A stretch of DNA of 64,000 nucleotides from Mariniphaga sp. (GTDB lineage: Bacteria > Bacteroidota > Bacteroidia > Bacteroidales > Prolixibacteraceae). The stretch covers positions 1-64,000 of the forward strand of contig JAAFHB010000001.1 of assembly GCA_010906965.1 (NCBI GenBank), in the 5' to 3' direction. Below are positions 16,587-25,690 of this stretch, one piece after another. The stretch's first letter is position 1; each line of letters opens with the position of its first letter. The translations under genes were made by a program, and so were the position numbers. The notes beneath the pieces are model-generated. The model had not been told where the DNA came from, did no database searches, and worked only from the letters and a program-made list of their open reading frames with translations.

Positions 16587-18515
16587 TTAGAATTTTATTT
16601 TTTTTGATTCGACGAGGATGTATTTTTCCCAATCGCCTTTGGATGTGAAGAATTTATTTTTATTCCAACCTGCTCCTGCATAATAACTGAACGGAACATT
16701 GGTTTTTACTTTCATAAGAATAAATTCGTCGGCTCCAATACGGGTATAGCCAGCGAAATTTTTAGGATTTATCAGAACAGCAGTTCCTAAACTTCCGTGA
16801 ATCGTGTCCATTTTCTCCCAGACTGATAGTACGCCAAGTTTTTTATTCTGAAAAACTTCCTGTTTTCCATAAGTCGTAAGTCCAATGGCGACCGTAACTT
16901 CCTGATTTTGATCACTTTTAAGGATGTTTGTCACTTTGAAAAGGTTTGTTCCCAGTAGCATCTCCACCTTTTTTTGCTCTTCAATTTTCAGACCCGGAAC
17001 ATTCCATGTTTGGTACATAACTTCAAAGGCAATTTTGTTCTTTTGGTTCTGAAGGATTTTAAATGAATCGTATGTTTCTGATGAATAAGGCTTTCCATCG
17101 ATCATGATTGCCAGACCGCCACAACCCAGATTTTTCGCCATGTGGTAAAAATCGCAACCTTCACCACGGTCAGTATGATAATCTTTTCCTTCTGCATTCA
17201 GTTTGTACCATTTGTCCAGTATCGGGTAATCAACCGATTTGGCCCAGATATCTACACCGCTGCGCACTTTTTCGCGAACAGTTGGTCCACCGTAAACACG
17301 GAATCCAATCCGGTCGTTTTCCCACGAAAGATCAACCCCACGGGCAGGAGTAACATAGGTTCTTGGTATTTTGGTCGAATCGACAGGAACATAAAAACCA
17401 GACTTATGCAATGGTTTTATTTCTTCGAACCCCATTTTCAAGGCTTGTGTGTAAGCCAAAACCACCGGCCCGAAAGCATGGTAATCGTTCAATTCCCATT
17501 TGCGGTTTTTATAATCTTCCTTTGTTCCTTTTCCGGGACACAAACAACCGATACAGGTATTACTCACCGATCCTTCAGGTGAAATATAATCGAGATAACT
17601 CCTTAATCCCAGGCTCAGGTTTTTCATGTATTTTTTATCCATCAATCCCTTTTCGATCATGATGCCTAAACCATAGAGAAAAATGCCACTTCCGGAAGTT
17701 TCTATATAAGAAGTTGGGTCACTCATCTCCTGATGCCACAGACCTTGCTTGTCCTGATATTTAAGGATGGAAGAAAAGAACTGTTTGGCTAATTCAACAA
17801 CTACTTGTCGTTTGGGATGCGATTCGGGCAAGTCCCTGACCAGGATAGCGAGTGCGAAAGCCCCCCAACCATTTCCGCGGCTCCAGTTATCTTCCGAAAT
17901 CTTGCCTTCACCCTGAAAACCTCTTCCCTGATGGATAAGCCCGGTTTTCTCATCCTTCAAAATCCGGAACGATTCCAGAGTCTGGAATACAGCATAATCA
18001 ATGTATTCCGGTTTGTTGAATTTCAGGCCGGAATACAACAAATAAGGTGTGACAGCAAAAGTGACATCTATAAAAATTTGATGTGACATGGTTTTTATAG
18101 TCATCAACCCATCAGTTGAACGTTTCTGCTCTTTCATCATTTTTTCGGCTGCAGCTGCTACCTGATTGTCCAATTTTGTGGTAGCGCCTTTCCATGCCAG
18201 ATAGGCTGAACCAGAGCCTCCTGCTTCGTACGAAATAAAATTCCCGGCAGCTTTAATATCGCCGGTTCCAAATTTGGCCAGCGCATCAACCACTTTGATA
18301 AGGCTTGCCTCATTGCCTTTCAGAATCGCAAACTCGCTCATCCCATGGAGCAACAAAGTACCCGGATAGGTGCTGATGTCCATATATTGTTGCCCATTTT
18401 CGTAGGCCTGATTGACTATTTCTCTTGTAGATATTTCTTTTTTGTTTTGCCCCTGTAGACTGCTAATAAATAGAAATATAGTAAAAAAGAAAAGTGATAT
18501 TTCTTTAAGTTTCAT
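16587..18515 (-). CDS. GH105-type unsaturated uronyl hydrolase with DUF4861 domain
   Basis: A 642-residue protein with a signal peptide (residues 1-22, LFFFTIFLFISSLQGQ). Residues about 30-350 form an (alpha/alpha)6 barrel of GH88/GH105 type, with TMSHQIFIDVTFAVTPYLLY, TGLIHQGRGFQGEGKISEDN and WSRGNGWGAFALAI, a diagnostic GH105 block. Residues about 380-640 match DUF4861 (PARGVDLSWENDRIGFRVYG, DYHTDRGEGCDFYHMAKNLG). GH105 enzymes hydrate the unsaturated uronic acid left by polysaccharide lyases. That fits the beta-helix protein as a lyase and the cytosolic uronate pathway upstream. It is the first gene after SusD, separated by 352 bases holding its own leader and a large inverted repeat. Confidence 0.8.
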   Translation of the reverse strand: MKLKEISLFFFTIFLFISSLQGQNKKEISTREIVNQAYENGQQYMDISTYPGTLLLHGMSEFAILKGNEASLIKVVDALAKFGTGDIKAAGNFISYEAGGSGSAYLAWKGATTKLDNQVAAAAEKMMKEQKRSTDGLMTIKTMSHQIFIDVTFAVTPYLLYSGLKFNKPEYIDYAVFQTLESFRILKDEKTGLIHQGRGFQGEGKISEDNWSRGNGWGAFALAILVRDLPESHPKRQVVVELAKQFFSSILKYQDKQGLWHQEMSDPTSYIETSGSGIFLYGLGIMIEKGLMDKKYMKNLSLGLRSYLDYISPEGSVSNTCIGCLCPGKGTKEDYKNRKWELNDYHAFGPVVLAYTQALKMGFEEIKPLHKSGFYVPVDSTKIPRTYVTPARGVDLSWENDRIGFRVYGGPTVREKVRSGVDIWAKSVDYPILDKWYKLNAEGKDYHTDRGEGCDFYHMAKNLGCGGLAIMIDGKPYSSETYDSFKILQNQKNKIAFEVMYQTWNVPGLKIEEQKKVEMLLGTNLFKVTNILKSDQNQEVTVAIGLTTYGKQEVFQNKKLGVLSVWEKMDTIHGSLGTAVLINPKNFAGYTRIGADEFILMKVKTNVPFSYYAGAGWNKNKFFTSKGDWEKYILVESKKIKF

Positions 18516-18602
18516 CTGTTTGTAATAGTTTTTTATTTGTCAGATGGAACTCCCAAAAAATCATCCTTCTGTTTGAGAAAGACTTTCTCATGGTCGTTTC
18601 AT
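18516..18602 (-). promoter_or_regulatory. Conserved 5' leader of the GH105 gene
   Basis: The minus-strand leader carries ATGAAACGACCATG, GAGTTCCATCTG and TTACAAACAGATG in that order, matching the leader at 3156-3265. The block identity, against divergent spacers, suggests a shared regulatory element. Confidence 0.45.
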
Positions 18603-18763
18603 GTTTAATCGTTTAGCTAATTGGTCGATTGCATTTTTACATGGCTTTGATCCCAAAAGTTGAAAAGTCCGGCAACCTTTTGAACCGAAAGATGAGCAAT
18701 TCTAATTTTCGTAAATATTTCTGTAGTATCTAATGGTTAATTTTGCAAGGATTTAATATTGCA

Positions 18764-18832
18764 AAGAAGGTGTCTAAAAAGTATAAATTGACAACATAGC
18801 AATGAGCCAAATAACTATCCAGGCACCTTCTT
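18764..18832. repeat. Long inverted repeat between SusD and GH105 genes
   Basis: AAGAAGGTGTCT at 18764-18775 pairs with AGGCACCTTCTT at 18821-18832 across a 45-base loop, with one G-T wobble. The position, 36 bases after the SusD stop, would suit an attenuator or RNA-processing hairpin that lowers expression of downstream genes. No T-tract follows on the minus strand side, so a simple terminator is less likely. A short mobile-element scar is an alternative. Confidence 0.5.
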
Positions 18833-18867
18833 CAAAAAGTTTAATATACTTCGAACCAGGCAGGGAA

Positions 18868-20592
18868 TTAATACCCAGGGTTCTGTTCCAATACTACGTC
18901 TTTATTTGCTTCAATTTCGGCAGAAGGAATTGGGAATAACGCATTGAAATCTTTAATATTGCCTGCGTTTTGAGGGTTATGCAAACGTACTCTTTCAACC
19001 AGTTTTCCTGTGCGTGACAATGTCAATCGGCGTTGTTCTTCATAAACCAGTTCTCTGGCACGCTCATCTAAAATATAGTCGATAGTAACATTTACATCAG
19101 CAATTGGATTGGCCTTTGCGCGTGCCCTGACCACATTGATGTCTATTGCAGCATTGCCTTTATCTCCTTTTGCAAGATAGGCTTCAGCTCTTAGTAAATA
19201 AGTTTCGGCTAAACGCAGCATATACATATCCCGATAAGTACTAGAGGCTGATGCTTTTAAAGTACCCAGTTCTTTATTCTCATATACTGCGTCCGGATGT
19301 TGACCGGGAGTTGTATTTTTTGAGGGATACGGATACCATCTCCATTTCTGATTTGTCCATGTAGAACTATTTAATGTGCCATTGGGCAATACTGCACTTT
19401 TACCATAATATGCTGATGCAGGATTGTTGTAAACAAGATCTCTTACAATATTATGAGGTGCATTACGAATATCATTATTAAAATCGCTCACCCATAAATC
19501 TTTCAAAAAGAAATCAGTGCATTTGATAAATGATATCCCACGTCCTCCACCATTATAATCAGAATATGGTTTGGTTGTCATACCTTGTTTTCCTGCAGGA
19601 TCGTTCATCGTCAGCCAACCAGCCGGGTTACAATTTCTTTCCCATCTGTTAGGTCCGGAGGTAGTACTTTCAATCAATCCTCCTGGTATATCGACCTCCA
19701 TTTGTATCACCCAGAGGGCTTCCTTGTTGCCGCTTTTCCGATTTTGATTCCCAACCTGAAATAAATCCCAAAAAGGGTCGCCAGGTTTGGTGAATTTTAA
19801 TAACGCGTCATAAGGGTTTTGGGTTGCCCTTGATCCAAACCTTGTAGTCATTAAAGCTGTATTCCCATCATTGATAGTAACAGAGGCTGCTGCAATGGCT
19901 TCATCATACCGTCCCAATGCAATCAATGTTTCAGCCAGGTAATGTGAAGCTACAACATTTGAAACTTTACCATCAGCCACTTTATCTATTGTTGGAAGGC
20001 CACTCGCCGCCGCAGTTAAATCGGATACAACCTGGTTTAACACATCCGTTTTTGATGCCCTGGTAAAATCAGCTTTTGGGACTGCGACTTCTTCCAGAAT
20101 TAATGGTACACCACCATATAAATATACCAGATTTCTATAAGCAAACCCTCTGAAGAATTTAGCTTCAGCCTCAACTTTCACCTTCTGGACATCGGTCAAT
20201 TTTGACGCGTCTAACCGGGCCAACATGGTATTTGCATTTGAAATTATCTTGTACCAGTCTCTCCAAAATTGAAAAATGGTCCAATTGGTAGGAATAACAC
20301 CTGTTGCATAATTTCCCAAACGATCATCGGTACCTCTGGCGCACACAATAATATCAGTCCCAAGTAGATTATAAGTATTCAAATACTCATCTCCACTATA
20401 GTGAATTGCGCGGACTTTGGCATAAAGGTCGGTAAGTGAACTTTCGAAATTAATCATATTTACATATGAATTTTCAGGGCTGTAAAAATCAGATGGAACT
20501 TCTTTCAGAAAATCATTTTCATTGCACGAAACCATCAATGAAACAACGATGATCAGAAGTCCGTATTTTATATTTTTAATTTTATTTTTCAT
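18868..20592 (-). CDS. SusD/RagB-family glycan-binding lipoprotein
   Basis: A 574-residue protein with a lipoprotein signal (NIKYGLLIIVVSLMVSC, Cys at residue 23) and the usual N-terminal SusD text FLKEVPSDFYSPENSY. TPR-like helices follow (AEAKFFRGFAYRNLVYLYGG). The C-terminal block RDMYMLRLAETYLLRAEAYL, then AAIDINVVRARA and YILDERARELVYEEQRR, is highly characteristic of the family. SusD proteins sit on the outer membrane as the lid of the SusC channel and bind the glycan before import. The gene lies 20 bases downstream of SusC. Glycan specificity cannot be read from sequence. Confidence 0.93.
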   Translation of the reverse strand: MKNKIKNIKYGLLIIVVSLMVSCNENDFLKEVPSDFYSPENSYVNMINFESSLTDLYAKVRAIHYSGDEYLNTYNLLGTDIIVCARGTDDRLGNYATGVIPTNWTIFQFWRDWYKIISNANTMLARLDASKLTDVQKVKVEAEAKFFRGFAYRNLVYLYGGVPLILEEVAVPKADFTRASKTDVLNQVVSDLTAAASGLPTIDKVADGKVSNVVASHYLAETLIALGRYDEAIAAASVTINDGNTALMTTRFGSRATQNPYDALLKFTKPGDPFWDLFQVGNQNRKSGNKEALWVIQMEVDIPGGLIESTTSGPNRWERNCNPAGWLTMNDPAGKQGMTTKPYSDYNGGGRGISFIKCTDFFLKDLWVSDFNNDIRNAPHNIVRDLVYNNPASAYYGKSAVLPNGTLNSSTWTNQKWRWYPYPSKNTTPGQHPDAVYENKELGTLKASASSTYRDMYMLRLAETYLLRAEAYLAKGDKGNAAIDINVVRARAKANPIADVNVTIDYILDERARELVYEEQRRLTLSRTGKLVERVRLHNPQNAGNIKDFNALFPIPSAEIEANKDVVLEQNPGY

Positions 20593-20612
20593 AATTGAAT
20601 TGATTAAGATTA

Positions 20613-23600
20613 TTAAAATGAAACTTCAAAACCTAGAGAGAATGATTTCATCACTGGCAAAGTGGGAGCACCACTAAATTCAGCATTGTTGCGAATTCCC
20701 TGACCAGTTTCAGGATCCCAGCCATCCCATTTGGTGAATGTGAGCAGGTTCTTCCCACTTACAAAAACCTTCAAACTATTTAGTCCGATTTGTTTTGCTG
20801 TAGCAGATTTCAGGTTGTATGCAAATGAAACATCCTGAAGCCTGACAAAACTGCGGGAATAATATGCAGAACCACCAATTGCGGTTGGTATCCATGAAGC
20901 CGGGTATTTTGCATTGGGATTGGAAACTGACCAATAGTCATAAAAATTGAACCAATTTTGGTTTTGGGCAGTACCTGTTGTTCCGGGCATTCCATCTGGA
21001 TTGTTTGCCTTTCTATACCCATCTTTTCCACCCTGAATTGAATTAATAAAAAATCGCAAGGTGAAATTTTTATAGTTTAAGGTATTTTGAATTCCAAATT
21101 GATAAGCAGGCTCTTTGCGACCTAATATTTTCCGATCATCCTCAGCTTTAATAGCATAAGTGTCGCCTGGATTTTGGTCGACAATACGATACCTACCTAA
21201 TCCATAACCGGCGGGTATCTGATCTGTTAACTGCCAAAGGCCATTAACTTCATAATCATAGATTGTTCCGATCGATTGGCCGATAAACAATCCGCTGGAA
21301 ATTAGATCATCCTCCTTACCATCTCCATTGAGATCTTCACCTAATAGTTTGACAATTTTATTTTTGTTGGCAGAGAAATTCACATCCAGATTCCAACTAA
21401 AATCAGACGTTTTAACAGGTGTTGTTTGTATGGCAAATTCAAGGCCCTGATTGGCGATCTCTCCCAGGTTTGTTTTAATTTGATTGAAACCGGTTAAAGT
21501 TGGCAACACCTTATCCCACAACAAGTCAGAAGTTTTAGTAGTATAGTACTCCACATTACCTCTGATACGATTGTTAAGTATTGCAAAATCAAGCCCCATA
21601 TTAAATCCGGTGGTAGTTTCCCAACCCAGATTGTTATTGGGCAATGTTGAAACTGACTGTCCAATGGCTGTAGATGAACCATCACCAAATACATATTTTG
21701 AACCATCTTCAGCAGAGATCCGTGCCAATGAACTGTATCTGCCTGTTTGGTTACCATTTATCCCATAACTACCCCTTAATTTGAAATAGGTAATAACAGG
21801 AACTTTAAAGAAAGATTCTTCAGTCAAAACCCAACCTGCACCAATTGAAGGAAAAATACCGAATTTTTTATTTTGAGCAAATCCGCTAAATCCATCACGA
21901 CGTACTGTTCCCGTTAACAAATATTTATTTTTGAAATTGTAATTTACACGGCCCATTTGGTAGATGGATGATTCTGACCATGCATCAGAATTTATCTCCT
22001 GAACGATTGCCTGCTCCAAACTATTATATGACAAACCTAAATTTGGAATGTTGCTACCTTGTGCCCTTGTAGCCTCATAATTAATTTTATTATATCCAGC
22101 AACCAAGGTTACTTTTATCGAATGATCACTGTTTATTTTTTTATCGTAGGTAATAATATTGTCCAACATAGCATCCAAAGTGGAGTTGTTATTTTTATAG
22201 GCCGATCCGGTGAGACCCGCACCATAAATATTGCTATTCGCATGATATCCTGTACGCAAATTATTGCTGTAATTAATCTGGTAGGTTAATCCTTTAATTT
22301 GCGGAACGGAGATGATGGCAAAGAAATTTCCGGACAAATTGTTGTTGGTTTCCTTATCATCTGCTGAAGGTGACAGAAATGGATTTAATTGGAAACTATT
22401 AAAAGGATTTACACTATAATCTCCATTTTCATCTTTCGAACTAATTAAGGGTGAAGAGAATGCCAAACTCTCCATATTTGGTGAAAGTCCTGAATAATTG
22501 GTAAACGAACCAAATACATTCGCACCAATAGAAAACCAATTCGTAATATCAGTTTTAATATTTATTCGCGCTGAATTTCTCTTGTATTTATCGTTTAAAA
22601 TAAACCCCTTTTGAGCAGTATTTCCTCCTGAAATAAAATAGGTGGTGCTCTCTGTACCTCCATTAATACTTATTTGATTATCAATAATATATCCTGGAGA
22701 AGTTGCTTCGCCATACCAGTCAAAATCGGTGTTTGCATCAATACCTGCCCTGTAAGTCGGATTTAACTCCGAATTACTATAATTCCAATCCGGTTTTGGC
22801 TGAGTATAGTCTGGACCCAAATACGATCTTTTGTATTCAATATCCCTTACTTTTTGTAAAACCTCTTCACGGTTAAGCAATCGCGCATTTGAAGTTGGTG
22901 ATTGGGTAGAAAAAGAAGATGAAAGATTGATAATTGGTTTCCGCTGTGCTTTTCCTTTTTTAGAGGTAATAAGGAAAACACCATTGGCAGCCTGAGCGCC
23001 ATAGATGGCCATACTGCTGGCGTCTTTTAAAACATCAACCGCCTGGATATCCGATGGGTTGATATCTGTAATCCTACCCCTGTAAATAATCCCATCAAGT
23101 ACAATTAATGGATTTGTACTACCACTTAATGTCGTTTGCCCACGAACAGAAAGGGATGGTTCTGCACCTGCCTCTGTAACCTGACCGATTTGAAGTCCGG
23201 GAACTGTCCCTTTAAGCGACTGCATGATGTTTGTATTTGGAGATTCCCTGAATGCTTCAATATTGGCTGAAACAGCGGCTCCTGTCAAATCGCTTTTTTT
23301 CATGGTACCATATCCTATGGCAACAACTTCTTCAATACCGATAGCATCCTCAGCCAATACAACATTTATTGTTGCTTTTCCACCAACTGCTATTTCCTGC
23401 ATCTTCATTCCCACAAATGAAAACTGCAAAATGGCATCTTCAGGAACACTGGGTAATGAATAAGCACCATTGTTGTCTGTAATTACTCCCATTGTAGTTC
23501 CTTTTACAACTACCGACGCACCAGGCAAAGTAGCACCTGTATTGTCAGTAACCTTTCCTGAAACCTTTTTCTGCTGAGCAGCTATTTCCGATCCTGCTTC

Positions 23601-23735
23601 AGTCTTGAAAGGGTTATTACTTGCCGACACAGCAAATAGTCCGGCAAAGAAAAACGCACCCACAAGCATCATCTTTCTTTGCTGATTCCCGATACATCTA
23701 TACCGGAAACCCGAATTCATTTTTTTTCGTTTCAT
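20613..23735 (-). CDS. SusC/RagA-family TonB-dependent outer-membrane transporter
   Basis: A 1040-residue protein with an N-terminal signal (MMLVGAFFFAGLFAVSAS, residues about 22-39). A carboxypeptidase-regulatory-like domain follows (KVSGKVTDNTGATLPGASVV, about 56-130). The TonB plug is at about 140-260 (VVAIGYGTMKKSDLTGAAVS, LIVLDGIIYRGRITDINPSD, SSMAIYGAQAANGVFLITSK). The rest is the 22-strand barrel, ending in the aromatic LPVMKSFSLGFEVSF. It moves oligosaccharides across the outer membrane with SusD as lid, powered by TonB. Length is typical for the family. The 182 bases upstream hold no TAnnTTTG box that I could find, so its promoter is unassigned; it could be read from upstream genes. 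Confidence 0.94.
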   Translation of the reverse strand: MKRKKMNSGFRYRCIGNQQRKMMLVGAFFFAGLFAVSASNNPFKTEAGSEIAAQQKKVSGKVTDNTGATLPGASVVVKGTTMGVITDNNGAYSLPSVPEDAILQFSFVGMKMQEIAVGGKATINVVLAEDAIGIEEVVAIGYGTMKKSDLTGAAVSANIEAFRESPNTNIMQSLKGTVPGLQIGQVTEAGAEPSLSVRGQTTLSGSTNPLIVLDGIIYRGRITDINPSDIQAVDVLKDASSMAIYGAQAANGVFLITSKKGKAQRKPIINLSSSFSTQSPTSNARLLNREEVLQKVRDIEYKRSYLGPDYTQPKPDWNYSNSELNPTYRAGIDANTDFDWYGEATSPGYIIDNQISINGGTESTTYFISGGNTAQKGFILNDKYKRNSARINIKTDITNWFSIGANVFGSFTNYSGLSPNMESLAFSSPLISSKDENGDYSVNPFNSFQLNPFLSPSADDKETNNNLSGNFFAIISVPQIKGLTYQINYSNNLRTGYHANSNIYGAGLTGSAYKNNNSTLDAMLDNIITYDKKINSDHSIKVTLVAGYNKINYEATRAQGSNIPNLGLSYNSLEQAIVQEINSDAWSESSIYQMGRVNYNFKNKYLLTGTVRRDGFSGFAQNKKFGIFPSIGAGWVLTEESFFKVPVITYFKLRGSYGINGNQTGRYSSLARISAEDGSKYVFGDGSSTAIGQSVSTLPNNNLGWETTTGFNMGLDFAILNNRIRGNVEYYTTKTSDLLWDKVLPTLTGFNQIKTNLGEIANQGLEFAIQTTPVKTSDFSWNLDVNFSANKNKIVKLLGEDLNGDGKEDDLISSGLFIGQSIGTIYDYEVNGLWQLTDQIPAGYGLGRYRIVDQNPGDTYAIKAEDDRKILGRKEPAYQFGIQNTLNYKNFTLRFFINSIQGGKDGYRKANNPDGMPGTTGTAQNQNWFNFYDYWSVSNPNAKYPASWIPTAIGGSAYYSRSFVRLQDVSFAYNLKSATAKQIGLNSLKVFVSGKNLLTFTKWDGWDPETGQGIRNNAEFSGAPTLPVMKSFSLGFEVSF

Positions 23736-23917
23736 ACATTTTCCTTTTTTTTGTTGTTAAATTTATTGGCATTAATATTTATTTAATAGTGTGTAGTCAT
23801 TTTATGCAGATCGTTTATTTATTTAAACCGAAATGTTAATAAGAATGGCGTTGGCGTTTTTCAGATAAAATAATTTTAAACCAGCAAAGCCAAGTAATCC
23901 GGCTCGTTCGGGTAGTA

Positions 23918-24913
23918 TTATTCCAGATTAATTCCTGCGGATTCGCAAATCCCTTTAATATAACCTACTGCAAAAATATGTCCTAGCATATCGTAACCCG
24001 CAGAAATCCCTCCCTGAAAGTTCTGGTGCGTTTCACCATACATTGCGGGGGCATGGTCAGACCGAATAATGCCATCAAAACCGCAATCATGGTAATGCCT
24101 GATCATTTCTGCCATCGGAGTCGGGCCATTGTCGATAAACGTTTCGTGGAAATAGTTTACATCGCCGGCAATATCACGCAAGTGGATGAAGAAGATTTTG
24201 TTCGCTTTGATCCATTTGGCAGAAACAGCTTTTAAATCTTCGCCCATGGTTTTGAACGTAGCCTGACAAAATGCAACACCATTGCTTGGACTGGAATTGT
24301 GTGCAAGTACTTTTTCATAAGCGGCAGCGGAAGTCAGGATGCGGCCAACACCACGGAAAGGACTGATGGGCGGATCGTCGGGGTGCAATGCCATTTTTAC
24401 GCCATTGGCTTCAGCAACCGGCAGAACTGCATCAAGAAAATAAAACAGGTTTTCCCATACCTTTTCTTCGGAAATTTGAAATTCTTCGGGAACCAGGTCA
24501 TTTTCCACCGCTTTGAAATTAAAACCGCTGGTCAAAGCGCCGCCCCTTTCCTGAACATCCGTTTTTGAGCGATACCACCCGGTTACTGCCATAAAGTTAT
24601 AACACAATAAATTGATCCCGAGCTGTCCCATGTTCCGGATCATTTGCTGGTATTTTTCGATCAGTTCATCCCGACCTGGCAATCCCAATTTGATGGGCGA
24701 CATATCGAACTGATCGCCTTCGAGGCCATACAATTCAAAACCTGCTTCTCTAAATTCATCCTGGATCGCCTTCAACGCCTCAAAATCATACGGTGCGGCT
24801 CTTCCGGACAGTTCAGGCATAGCCTTGATAATGACGTATTTTACACCGATCTGACGCGCTAAAGTCCATTTCCGCTCGTCGTATTTAGCAGGCAATAATA
24901 ATGATAGCTTCAT
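23918..24913 (-). CDS. uxuA: D-mannonate dehydratase-like enzyme
   Basis: A 331-residue cytosolic protein without a signal peptide. Motifs of the mannonate dehydratase family include MALHPDDPPISPFRGVGRIL (metal-binding His and Asp), GVAFCQATFKTMGED (Cys ligand region), KIFFIHLRDIAGD, FHETFIDNGPTPMAEMIRHY, and IIRSDHAPAMYGE near the C-terminus. The enzyme dehydrates D-mannonate to 2-keto-3-deoxygluconate using a divalent metal. The N-terminus is shorter than that of E. coli UxuA but typical of Bacteroidota homologues. It directly follows the RraA-like gene (10 bases) and completes the glucuronate isomerase / mannonate oxidoreductase / dehydratase series. KDG kinase and aldolase are not in the window. 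Confidence 0.87.
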   Translation of the reverse strand: MKLSLLLPAKYDERKWTLARQIGVKYVIIKAMPELSGRAAPYDFEALKAIQDEFREAGFELYGLEGDQFDMSPIKLGLPGRDELIEKYQQMIRNMGQLGINLLCYNFMAVTGWYRSKTDVQERGGALTSGFNFKAVENDLVPEEFQISEEKVWENLFYFLDAVLPVAEANGVKMALHPDDPPISPFRGVGRILTSAAAYEKVLAHNSSPSNGVAFCQATFKTMGEDLKAVSAKWIKANKIFFIHLRDIAGDVNYFHETFIDNGPTPMAEMIRHYHDCGFDGIIRSDHAPAMYGETHQNFQGGISAGYDMLGHIFAVGYIKGICESAGINLE

Positions 24914-24922
24914 AACTCGTAA

Positions 24923-25666
24923 TTAAAAATATCCGCCTTTTTCGGTAATGTCTTTAGCCGACTGACCCTCTTTCACCCAGCCAAAAATCTTCTTCTCATT
25001 TTCTTTGATCTCTTCAGCACGAACCAACACATCAAAAGCAATGTCGCGAGGTACAACCAAAACGCCATCCACATCGCCCATAATCACATCACCCGGCTTA
25101 ATAATTACCCCGCCAATTTCGAGCGGGATCTGGTAGTGGGTAATCAAACAGCGCCCAAGACTTCCATTTGAGGAACGGTACTTGTAGAAAACAGGAAAAT
25201 CGGCTTCTAAAATCTGGTGCGTATCACGGATGCCACCATCAAGACAAGCTGCCTTTATTTTCTTCTTCTTTGCAGTTGCGGTCATTACACCGCCCCATGA
25301 TGTAGATTTTTCATCACCGCTGCTATCCCACAGCACAAAAGCATCTTCGTGCATTTCGTCAAGCATTTTTGTCCGGAATTCCATTTCACCTTTTACCAGC
25401 ATATTTGGTGAACTTTTCACAGTAAAAGCAATTCCTGCAACAGTACGGTATTCGCGAAGCGGTACGATATGATTCGGTAATGCCTGGTTCAACAGGCAAA
25501 ATTCACGTAATACATCGTTAATAGCCCCTGTATATAATTCTTCAAAGCGGGTAAGTAGTTCTTTTTCAGGAATTGGAAACACTGCTTTTGATATTCCTTC
25601 ACGCATTTCGATGAGCTTATCCAGCTTCATCATGCCAACTTCCTTTTTGTATTGTTCTACACTCAT
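24923..25666 (-). CDS. RraA-family protein (aldolase/decarboxylase-like)
   Basis: A 247-residue cytosolic protein. Conserved RraA-like blocks are AGIAFTVKSSPNMLVKGEME, SWGGVMTATAKKKKIKAACL, DGGIRDTHQILEADFPVFYK and PLEIGGVIIKPGDVIMGDVD followed by GVLVVPR. DGGIRDT carries the R-D pair that binds substrate and metal in HMG/CHA-type aldolases. The gene lies inside the uronate catabolic block, between the GH39-like hydrolase and mannonate dehydratase, so a role on a keto-acid intermediate is a reasonable guess. RraA-like proteins with this context in Bacteroidota are not well characterised as far as I know. Confidence 0.75.
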   Translation of the reverse strand: MSVEQYKKEVGMMKLDKLIEMREGISKAVFPIPEKELLTRFEELYTGAINDVLREFCLLNQALPNHIVPLREYRTVAGIAFTVKSSPNMLVKGEMEFRTKMLDEMHEDAFVLWDSSGDEKSTSWGGVMTATAKKKKIKAACLDGGIRDTHQILEADFPVFYKYRSSNGSLGRCLITHYQIPLEIGGVIIKPGDVIMGDVDGVLVVPRDIAFDVLVRAEEIKENEKKIFGWVKEGQSAKDITEKGGYF

Positions 25667-25690
25667 AATTTTATTTTTTTGGATGTTGTT

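Noticed and set aside
23736-23917. Promoter search upstream of SusC
   Set aside because: No TAnnTTTG box was found on the minus strand, so no promoter is claimed.
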